Positions 1-5,989 of a stretch of 20,149 nucleotides of DNA are shown here, one piece after another. Positions within the stretch are counted from its first letter, which is position 1; each line of letters opens with the position of its first letter. A model generated the notes under the pieces. The model searched no databases. It was not told where the DNA came from and saw only the letters and a list, made by a program, of their open reading frames with translations. This stretch comes from Kiritimatiellia bacterium (GTDB lineage: Bacteria > Verrucomicrobiota > Kiritimatiellia > RFP12 > UBA1067): the NCBI GenBank assembly GCA_904502135.1, contig CAJGDE010000025.1, positions 1 through 20,149 on the forward strand, written 5' to 3'. The translations under genes and the position numbers were made by a program.

Positions 1-1238
1 CGCGCAAGACGGGCGGCTTTCTTCGCATCGGCAAAAAGCCCCGCCAGTTGAGCATGGTACGGCTGACCGTTCATAAGGGGTGCTAAGTAGCCGTGTTTTT
101 CCACAAGCCCGCGATGATCCATAACTTGCATGCTTGTCAAATAATGGTCAATGCCGTGAAGCGCCGACATCCAAATCATCTGGCGCATACGGGATGCCGT
201 CATATCATTCGGCCCGCAGGCGAAAAGTTCAACGAGTCCGCCGCGTTTGTTGCGCGAGGTCGCGTGCTGCGCCGTCGCGAAAGTAAGCCACTCAGGTTCG
301 TTCTTTCTCTTGTCATAGCCCTTGCCGAGACTTGCATTCGAAAAAATCTCATCAATCCCGGGAAGAGACTCGCCCTTAAGCGCCAAAAGCGGATCTCCAT
401 TGCAAAGGCATGCGCCCCAAGCTCCGCCCTCGCAGATTAAATGTCCCGTAAAAAGAATGTTCATCCTGTCGCACCAGGCGCGAATCTGATCGAAGTACGC
501 CGTGCGAAAACGCCTTCCCATCAGCTTGCCGTAAACAGCCCAGACCTCAGCCGAGCCTCCTGAAAGAAAAGACTCAATATCGGCGCGGAAATCACGCCCC
601 GTCTCATTCTTATATTCGTCCTCCATTCCAATCCAACGGCGAAAATGCGTTCGGCAACCTGGTTTTAACGAAACGGAAGTATGATGACCTGGCTCATCCG
701 TGAAAATGCCCGCTATCGTCTTTGAGGCAAAATATTTCGCCAGACGCTTTTCATAAACTTCGTGCGTCATTTTGATAAAAAGACGGATCGCATCTGGTTC
801 GCAGACATTGACCCATCCTTGAGGCGCATAAACTTTCTCCCACTCATAACCGCCGCTCTTCTTAGGGTAAAGCGCCCACTCGCTGTAACGAAAGCGCTCA
901 TCTGCTGCAGGAACGCGCCCCTTGCATGTGCCGCTGGGCCAGTTGTATTCGTCATAAAGCCAAACCTTCATTCCGTTCTTTTGCGCTTCGTGGCAAAGCG
1001 TTTCGACGGCGTGAAGCCATTCTTCGCCCATGTACTTATACTGCAAGCCGCTTCTCGCGTAGATAAGAAACTGCTCGTAGCCATCCGATTTGAGGCTGGC
1101 TATTTTCGCTACAATATCCGCATCGGTGGGTTTTCCTGTAACGGCAAGAAAAGGAATAACCGGATTAAGCTCATCAATCTTGCCAAATGCGTCAAAAATA
1201 AATACTACGGCGCACAGTAAAGTTACGATATATTTCAT
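1..1238 (-). CDS. Secreted glycoside hydrolase, GH106 (alpha-L-rhamnosidase)-like, N-terminal part; runs off the window
   Basis: An open frame of 412 codons starts at the ATG at 1238 and has no stop before the window edge, so the 3' end is missing. Residues 1-19 form a signal peptide (basic start, hydrophobic core, end near AFG-K), which implies export. The rest looks like the catalytic TIM barrel of GH106-type enzymes, which cleave alpha-L-rhamnosides from plant or microbial glycans. Visible landmarks are KVWLYDEYNWPSG (91-103), GIFTDEPG (177-184) with acidic residues D181 and E182, and TGHLICE (264-270) with E270. I recall this series of short acidic motifs from GH106 and related uncharacterised hydrolases, but I cannot separate GH106 from a neighbouring family without a search. 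There is no Shine-Dalgarno; a TATAAT box lies 6 nt before the ATG. The first and only visible gene downstream of clpB, it appears to be separately transcribed. Confidence 0.72.
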   Translation of the reverse strand, partial: MKYIVTLLCAVVFIFDAFGKIDELNPVIPFLAVTGKPTDADIVAKIASLKSDGYEQFLIYARSGLQYKYMGEEWLHAVETLCHEAQKNGMKVWLYDEYNWPSGTCKGRVPAADERFRYSEWALYPKKSGGYEWEKVYAPQGWVNVCEPDAIRLFIKMTHEVYEKRLAKYFASKTIAGIFTDEPGHHTSVSLKPGCRTHFRRWIGMEDEYKNETGRDFRADIESFLSGGSAEVWAVYGKLMGRRFRTAYFDQIRAWCDRMNILFTGHLICEGGAWGACLCNGDPLLALKGESLPGIDEIFSNASLGKGYDKRKNEPEWLTFATAQHATSRNKRGGLVELFACGPNDMTASRMRQMIWMSALHGIDHYLTSMQVMDHRGLVEKHGYLAPLMNGQPYHAQLAGLFADAKKAARLA

Positions 1239-1244
1239 AAAAGA

Positions 1245-1250
1245 ATTATA
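1245..1250 (-). promoter_or_regulatory. -10 box of the glycoside hydrolase gene, leaderless spacing
   Basis: A perfect TATAAT on the minus strand lies 6 nt before the ATG at 1238. With normal spacing the transcript would begin at or next to the start codon. No Shine-Dalgarno can fit between them. I see no convincing -35 hexamer 16-18 bp upstream, so it may depend on an activator or an extended -10 element (TGA directly precedes the box). Confidence 0.5.
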
Positions 1251-1313
1251 TCATAAATCCGTCAGACCGGGCGCGATTTTATCTCGTTGTCCCTTTCAAC
1301 ATCATCCCCTCTC

Positions 1314-3392
1314 TCATTCAATTACTATTCTTCCGCCGTTTTCGGTAACTTTGACTGTAGAGCCAGGAATAATTTCGCCGGCGATGATTTTATGCGCTAT
1401 CGGATTTTCAAGCTCACGCTGAATAGCTCTTTTAATTGGACGCGCCCCGAATTGAGGATCATACCCCAATTTAGCCAAGGCCGCGATAGCTGCATCATCC
1501 ACATCCAACGCCAGATTCTGTTCCGACAGACGGGCTGAAAAATCTTTAAGCTGCAGTTTAACTATAGACGCAATATCTTTTTCACTCAAAGAATGAAATT
1601 CCAGAATCTCGTCGAGCCTGTTAAGAAACTCAGGCCTGAAAATTTCACCTAACGACTCTTTCGGCGCATTTGATGTCATGATAACGACGGTATTCTTAAA
1701 ATTAACTGTCCGTCCGTGACTGTCAGTAAGACGCCCGTCATCTAAAACCTGCAGAAGCATATTAAAGACATCGGGATGCGCCTTTTCTATTTCATCAAGC
1801 AGCACCACCGAAAACGGCTTTCTTCTGACGGCCTCCGTAAGCTGCCCCCCATCTTCAAACCCGACATAACCGGGAGGCGCTCCCACAAGACGAGATACTG
1901 CGAACTTCTCCATGTATTCCGACATGTCAAGACGAACCATGGAATTTTCATCGTCAAAAAGTTCCTGCGCCAAAGCCTTCGCAAGCTCCGTCTTACCGAC
2001 TCCCGTAGGACCGAGAAAAAGAAACGCCCCTACAGGTCTTGCCCGATTCTTTATGCCCGCTCTAGAACGGATGACTGCGTCTGCTACAGCCTCTACAGCC
2101 TCATTCTGGCCGATAACGCGATTATGTAAAATCTCCGACAGCCGCATCAATTTTTCCCGTTCACCCTCGACCAATTTCGTCACCGGAATGCCTGACCAGC
2201 GAGAAACGACCTCGGCTATCTCTTCTGCAGTAACCTCCTCGCGCAAGAGCGCTCCCGAGGCGTTCCTGCGCAGATCGTCTTCATGCATTTTTAACTTTTT
2301 CTCAAGCTCGGGGATCACTCCGTATTTCAACCTTGCGGCCATTTCGTTATCGCCCTTCGTCAGAGCGTTCTCATACTTCGTTTTCTCCTCTTCAAGACGA
2401 TTTCTCACACGTCTTACATCTTCAAGCTGAGCCTTTTCTTCTTTCCATTGCCTCGTCATGCGCTCTAATTTCGCCTTAAGGCCGACAAGCTCGCTTTGCA
2501 ATTCTTCAAGACGCTTTCCGCTCGCATCGTCTTTTTCTTTTTTAAGCGCGATCTCTTCGATCTCAAGACGTCTGACATGACGAGATATCTCATCCAACTC
2601 CTGCGGGCAGGAATCCATCTCGGTGCGTATACGCGCACATGCCTCATCAAGAAGGTCAATCGCCTTGTCCGGGAGAAAACGCTCTTGTATATATCTGGCC
2701 GACAAGACGACCGAACTTACTAACGCCTCATCGCGGATATGCACATTATGGTATTTTTCAAATCGCTCTTTTATGCCTCTTAATATGGAAATCGCGTCTT
2801 CCTCCGACGGCGGCTCTACGAGAACAGGCTGAAAGCGCCTTTCCAAAGCGGCGTCTTTTTCCATATACTTTCTATATTCATCGAGCGTCGTGGCGCCCAC
2901 GCAGTGAAGTTCGCCTCTGGCGAGCATCGGCTTTAACATATTGCCGGCATCACTTGAACCTTCTGTTTTACCGGCGCCCACTATCGTGTGAATTTCATCG
3001 ATAAATAAAATGATTCGCCCTTGCGATTCTTTTATCTTTTTCAGCACCGCTTTCAGGCGCTCCTCGAATTGTCCGCGATACATCGCTCCCGCCATAAGAG
3101 ATGTCATATCAAGAGAAAAAACTTTTCTATCTCTTAGTCCTTCAGGCACATCGCCTCTTATTATTCTCTGCGCCAAGCCCTCGACAATCGCCGTTTTTCC
3201 TACGCCGGGTTCACCGATGAGAACAGGATTGTTTTTGGTTTTTCTCGACAAAATGCGAATCACATCGCGTATTTCCGTATCGCGACCTATTACCGGATCA
3301 AGCGCTCCTTTCGCCGCCAATTCAGTCAAATCAGTACCGAACTTTTCAAGGCAGTTCTCGTTCTCTTCAGGTGGTGTATAACTTGCATTCAT
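1314..3392 (-). CDS. clpB: ClpB-type AAA+ disaggregase lacking the N-terminal domain
   Basis: A 692-residue Hsp100 unfoldase that rescues aggregated proteins, in other bacteria together with DnaK. NBD1 has Walker A GEPGVGKT (60-67), Walker B ILFIDE (128-133), the pore motif GAMYRG with Y105, and arginine fingers in LERRF (183-187). A full-length coiled-coil middle domain (about 270-380) marks it as ClpB rather than ClpA or ClpC. NBD2 has GPTGVGKT (461-468), Walker B LLDE (531-534), pore motif GYVG (508-511), sensor 1 TSN (573-575) and sensor 2 GAR (649-651). The roughly 150-residue N domain is absent: the protein starts about 17 residues before NBD1, like the short ClpB isoform made from an internal start in E. 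coli. In NBD2 the stretch between TSN and FRPEF is about 20 residues shorter than in E. coli ClpB. The ATG at 3392 has an AGGAGG 8 nt upstream. A longer in-frame start at 3494 would overlap a terminator and is rejected. Confidence 0.95.
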   Translation of the reverse strand: MNASYTPPEENENCLEKFGTDLTELAAKGALDPVIGRDTEIRDVIRILSRKTKNNPVLIGEPGVGKTAIVEGLAQRIIRGDVPEGLRDRKVFSLDMTSLMAGAMYRGQFEERLKAVLKKIKESQGRIILFIDEIHTIVGAGKTEGSSDAGNMLKPMLARGELHCVGATTLDEYRKYMEKDAALERRFQPVLVEPPSEEDAISILRGIKERFEKYHNVHIRDEALVSSVVLSARYIQERFLPDKAIDLLDEACARIRTEMDSCPQELDEISRHVRRLEIEEIALKKEKDDASGKRLEELQSELVGLKAKLERMTRQWKEEKAQLEDVRRVRNRLEEEKTKYENALTKGDNEMAARLKYGVIPELEKKLKMHEDDLRRNASGALLREEVTAEEIAEVVSRWSGIPVTKLVEGEREKLMRLSEILHNRVIGQNEAVEAVADAVIRSRAGIKNRARPVGAFLFLGPTGVGKTELAKALAQELFDDENSMVRLDMSEYMEKFAVSRLVGAPPGYVGFEDGGQLTEAVRRKPFSVVLLDEIEKAHPDVFNMLLQVLDDGRLTDSHGRTVNFKNTVVIMTSNAPKESLGEIFRPEFLNRLDEILEFHSLSEKDIASIVKLQLKDFSARLSEQNLALDVDDAAIAALAKLGYDPQFGARPIKRAIQRELENPIAHKIIAGEIIPGSTVKVTENGGRIVIE

Positions 3393-3400
3393 TTCACTTT

Positions 3401-3406
3401 CCTCCT
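3401..3406 (-). promoter_or_regulatory. Shine-Dalgarno of clpB
   Basis: A perfect AGGAGG lies 8 nt before the ATG at 3392. It fixes the clpB start and so shows that the missing N domain is real and not a mis-called start. It is the best ribosome binding site in the window. Confidence 0.85.
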
Positions 3407-3428
3407 TTTTACTATCTGTAAAATAAAA

Positions 3429-3445
3429 AGCAAAATTCGTGCCAA
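3429..3445 (-). promoter_or_regulatory. Sigma-54 (RpoN) promoter of clpB
   Basis: On the minus strand the sequence TTGGCACGAATTTTGCT fits every position of the 17-bp -24/-12 consensus YTGGCACGRNNNTTGCW. It lies about 40-55 bp before the clpB ATG, which leaves a leader of about 25 nt carrying the Shine-Dalgarno, and it sits between the cdsA terminator and clpB. A sigma-54 promoter needs a bacterial enhancer-binding ATPase; none is encoded in this window. Confidence 0.7.
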
Positions 3446-3466
3446 CGGAAATAAGCGCATTTCCAC

Positions 3467-3514
3467 AAAAAAACTGCGCCATTTTGTCGCACAATGCGAA
3501 AAAACGGCGCAGTT
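3467..3514 (-). terminator. Rho-independent terminator of purA-cdsA
   Basis: Arms AACTGCGCC and GGCGCAGTT (plus-strand 3472-3480 and 3506-3514) pair perfectly. The loop between them extends the stem with about nine more pairs (CGCA with TGCG, then a T-rich strand against an A-rich one). On the minus strand the stem runs directly into a T tract (A run at plus 3467-3473). It begins 20 bp after the cdsA stop. Confidence 0.88.
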
Positions 3515-3533
3515 GTCACAGATTCAATTTGCT

Positions 3534-4364
3534 TTACTTAGCGAGCAAAGGAAATAGAACCGCAGGCGCAAAGATAAGCGAATCAAACATATCAAGAAAA
3601 CCGCCAAGCCCCGCCGGCATAAAGGTAGCGGAATCCTTAACCTCACACTCTCTCTTAAATCGGCTTTCAACAAGATCGCCGAACGTGCCGACGATAGCGG
3701 CTATAGCGCCAAGCAGAAGAGACTTACCTAACCCAAAACCCGTCATCGGGATGAAAAGACATGAAATAAGGCATGAGGCAAAAACACTGCCGAACATCCC
3801 CTCCCAGCTTTTATTGGGGGAAATCGTAGGACACATTTTGTGATTATCGCCAAATATCTTCTTTGAGCCAAGACCGAACGCAAAACCGCCCATATCGGAA
3901 ATCTTGATTATCGCCACAACAAAGAGCAACATCTTAACGCCGTAAACAGCTGGTATCTTACAAAAAGACAAAAGCATCAGCGGAATATAGATAACCGATA
4001 AAAGCGTTGTACCTACAGCCGTCAAAGGAGAGCGGAATCTGCCGAACAGCGTCCTTATCCACATAAAGATAAAGAGAGCGCAAAACGCAATAGGCGCAAA
4101 TCGCAAAAGACGCGACATCGAAAAGCCCGGCGGCATTTTTATCGGATAAAAGCTTGTAGCCATAAGAGCAACGCCAAGGGCAATACCGATAAAAGGCATC
4201 GTCTCATGCTTCTTAGAGACAATCTGCAGAAACTCAAGCTGCACCAGCGCAACCAGTGCAACAAGAGCAATCTGCACAACAGTAAGCGGCAAATACAAAA
4301 GCGCGATTACCACGAAAGTTGCAGTTGTAAGCGCGGTAATCGTGCGTTTGGCTACGGGATTCAT
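3534..4364 (-). CDS. cdsA: Phosphatidate cytidylyltransferase
   Basis: An integral membrane enzyme of 276 residues that makes CDP-diacylglycerol from phosphatidate and CTP, the branch point for bacterial phospholipids. It has many hydrophobic segments from residue 8 onward. The C-terminal part carries the family motifs: KISDMGG (154-160), SPNKSWEG (182-189) and the signature SRFKRECEVKDS (234-245) followed by GLGGFLDMFDSL (252-263). The usual PGHGG..DR core reads AGLGG..DM here, so the His and Arg of the E. coli type are replaced while the Asp residues remain. I recall similar variants in other PVC bacteria and do not take this as loss of function. Its ATG overlaps the purA stop by one base, so translation is probably coupled. 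A strong terminator follows. Confidence 0.92.
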   Translation of the reverse strand: MNPVAKRTITALTTATFVVIALLYLPLTVVQIALVALVALVQLEFLQIVSKKHETMPFIGIALGVALMATSFYPIKMPPGFSMSRLLRFAPIAFCALFIFMWIRTLFGRFRSPLTAVGTTLLSVIYIPLMLLSFCKIPAVYGVKMLLFVVAIIKISDMGGFAFGLGSKKIFGDNHKMCPTISPNKSWEGMFGSVFASCLISCLFIPMTGFGLGKSLLLGAIAAIVGTFGDLVESRFKRECEVKDSATFMPAGLGGFLDMFDSLIFAPAVLFPLLAK

Positions 4365-5641
4365 CAGATGTTTATCCTAAGGGTTGTCTCACGGGCAGGC
4401 CCGACAGAAAGAACACCGAGGCTTCCGCCGACAAGCTCAAGAATACGGTTTATATACTTTTTCGCATTCTCGGGCAAGTCCTCATACTTGGTGATCTTCG
4501 ACGTCTCGCACTGCCAGCCGGGCATCTCTTCATACACAGGCTCGCATTCAGCGAGTCTATCAAGATCAGCCGGGAATGTCGTGTAAACAAAGCCATCCTT
4601 GCGACGATAACCTGTACAGATTTTTACCGTAGGAAACTCATCCAGAACATCGAGCTTCGTCATCGCCCAATAATCAATGCCGTTGACGCGCTGCGCATAA
4701 CGGGCGATAACTGCGTCAAACCAACCGCAACGGCGAGGACGACCGGTCGTCGCGCCGAACTCACCGCCGCGAGAGCGCATAAGTTCACCGTCGGCATCAA
4801 AGAGCTCCGTCGGGAACGGACCCTCACCTACGCGGGTAGTATAAAGCTTAAGAACGCCGATAACGCGATCAATGGCTCTTGGGCTTACACCAGAACCAGT
4901 GCAAGCGCCTCCCGCCGTCGGATTTGACGACGTCACATAAGGATAAGTGCCAAAATCGATATCGAGCATCGTAGCTTGAGCGCCCTCAAAAAGAATAGGC
5001 CTCTTAGCATCAAGATTCTCATGAAGAAGCTGAATTGTATCAGTAACATACGGCATAAGAGCCGTCACCATCGGAGTATAGAGTTTTACCATCTCCTCAG
5101 GATCAATAGGTTGCGCACCAAGAGCCTTAAGCGTACGATTGGCCTCAGCGACCTGATCTCGCACCAAATCAAGGAAATTCGGCTTTAAAATATCGCCCAC
5201 TCTCATTCCATAGCGCCCGACCTTCGCCGCATAGGCAGGGCCAATGCCGCGCCCGGTTGTGCCGATCTTCTTGCCTTCGGGGCGGGCAGCCTCTTCCGCC
5301 TTATCGATTGCACGGTGCCACTGCATGACCATCTGGGCGCGCTCTGAAATATGGAAGCGGCCTTTAAGCTCAAAGCCCCAGCTTTCCACCTGCTCAAGCT
5401 CGCGCATGAGATCAAACGGATCCATAACGACGCCATTACCGATAACGCAATGCTTGCCATCATGGAGAATTCCGCTCGGCACAAGATGAAGAACGTACTT
5501 CTTGTCGCCTACGACAACTGTATGGCCCGCATTCGAGCCGCCCTGAAAGCGCACGACGACATCCGCCTCTTCGGTCAAGAAGTCGATAACCTTGCCTTTG
5601 CCCTCATCGCCCCATTGGGCTCCAATCAATACTGTATTCAT
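4364..5641 (-). CDS. purA: Adenylosuccinate synthetase
   Basis: Joins IMP and aspartate using GTP to give adenylosuccinate, the first committed step from IMP to AMP, in the cytoplasm. At 425 residues it is full length. The N-terminal P-loop-like motif QWGDEGKGK (9-17) supplies the catalytic Asp (D12), and QGGSNAGHT (33-41) supplies the catalytic His (H40). The IMP-binding TTGRGIGPAY is also intact, as is the TSSNPTAGG stretch. The ATG at 5641 has no Shine-Dalgarno but a TATAAT box 7 nt upstream, so the mRNA is probably leaderless. It is first in a two-gene unit with cdsA. A palindrome over its -35 region suggests repression, perhaps by purine supply (inference). Confidence 0.97.
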   Translation of the reverse strand: MNTVLIGAQWGDEGKGKVIDFLTEEADVVVRFQGGSNAGHTVVVGDKKYVLHLVPSGILHDGKHCVIGNGVVMDPFDLMRELEQVESWGFELKGRFHISERAQMVMQWHRAIDKAEEAARPEGKKIGTTGRGIGPAYAAKVGRYGMRVGDILKPNFLDLVRDQVAEANRTLKALGAQPIDPEEMVKLYTPMVTALMPYVTDTIQLLHENLDAKRPILFEGAQATMLDIDFGTYPYVTSSNPTAGGACTGSGVSPRAIDRVIGVLKLYTTRVGEGPFPTELFDADGELMRSRGGEFGATTGRPRRCGWFDAVIARYAQRVNGIDYWAMTKLDVLDEFPTVKICTGYRRKDGFVYTTFPADLDRLAECEPVYEEMPGWQCETSKITKYEDLPENAKKYINRILELVGGSLGVLSVGPARETTLRINI

Positions 5642-5648
5642 GGCGAAT

Positions 5649-5678
5649 ATTATATCATTATCACCCGCCTTGGTGCAA
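5649..5678 (-). promoter_or_regulatory. purA-cdsA promoter, leaderless spacing
   Basis: A perfect TATAAT (plus 5649-5654) is preceded by TTGCAC (plus 5673-5678) with an 18-bp spacer. The ATG begins 7 nt after the -10 box, so transcription should start at or within a base or two of the A of ATG. The -35 matches the consensus only in its first three bases. The pfp promoter has the same layout. Confidence 0.6.
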
Positions 5679-5687
5679 CTGCACCAA
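5670..5687. promoter_or_regulatory. Palindrome over the purA -35 region, possible operator
   Basis: TTGGTGCAACTGCACCAA is a perfect inverted repeat with 8-bp arms and a 2-bp centre. It covers the -35 hexamer of the purA promoter, where a bound dimeric repressor would block RNA polymerase. No T tract follows on either strand, so it is not a terminator. The regulator is unknown and the site does not resemble the E. coli PurR box. Confidence 0.5.
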
Positions 5688-5712
5688 TAAACATTTATTG
5701 AGGCGCTTCGAT

Positions 5713-5756
5713 AAAAAACAAAAATCGACCCCGCCTTTAAAAAGCGAGATCGATTT
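5713..5756 (-). terminator. Rho-independent terminator of the small basic protein gene
   Basis: A 13-bp stem (plus 5722-5734 with 5744-5756, including two G-U pairs in the minus-strand RNA) has a 9-nt loop. On the minus strand it leads into a T-rich run broken by a single G (plus 5713-5724). It starts about 20 bp after the stop at 5776 and probably also ends read-through from the long upstream operon. Confidence 0.88.
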
Positions 5757-5775
5757 CTTATGACCTAAAATTATC

Positions 5776-5931
5776 TTAGGCTTCGGGTTTGGTCTTCTTC
5801 AGACCGAGGCCGCGGCTTCCTTCAGCCCATTCACCGCGCTTCTGGAGAAGGTTAACTCTCTCGAAACGCTTGAGAACGTTGCGCCTTGAAGTGATCTTAC
5901 CGGAACCTTTAAGAGATGCGTGCTGGCTCAT
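5776..5931 (-). CDS. PVC-superphylum small basic protein (signature protein)
   Basis: A 51-residue, Arg- and Lys-rich protein starting MSQHASLKGSGKITSRRNVL and ending LGLKKTKPEA. The pattern MS.H.SLK, then RNVLKR.ER, then EW and a Lys-rich tail matches what I recall of the small basic protein restricted to PVC bacteria (TIGR04137-like). That protein is reported as a superphylum signature and is suspected to act at the ribosome or on nucleic acid; its exact role is unsettled. There are no hydrophobic segments and no cysteines. The start has a GAAAGGAAG Shine-Dalgarno. The gene has its own near-consensus promoter and a strong terminator, which fits high constitutive expression as for a ribosome-linked protein. 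This is the main evidence for the taxonomic placement. Confidence 0.85.
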   Translation of the reverse strand: MSQHASLKGSGKITSRRNVLKRFERVNLLQKRGEWAEGSRGLGLKKTKPEA

Positions 5932-5960
5932 TTTTCTTTCTTCCTTTCAAACGAGTGGAT

Positions 5961-5989
5961 ATTATATCATTTCTTTTCTGACTTTTCAA
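5961..5989 (-). promoter_or_regulatory. Strong sigma-70-type promoter of the small basic protein gene
   Basis: TTGAAA (plus 5984-5989) and TATAAT (plus 5961-5966) are separated by exactly 17 bp. The -35 and spacer lie within the last codons of the upstream parvulin gene, whose TGA stop immediately precedes the -10 box. A leader of about 23 nt with a Shine-Dalgarno follows. It is the closest match to the consensus in the window. Confidence 0.8.

Noticed and set aside
93..1220. Several plus-strand frames of 110-152 residues at the left end
   Set aside because: They lie opposite the signal-peptide-bearing glycoside hydrolase frame and show no family features.
3393..3494. Longer ClpB start at 3494
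   Set aside because: The extra 34 residues are encoded by the cdsA terminator and the sigma-54 promoter and resemble nothing in ClpB. The ATG at 3392 has a perfect Shine-Dalgarno.
5670..5687. Palindrome as a transcription terminator
   Set aside because: No T tract follows on either strand, and a much better terminator lies at 5713-5756.
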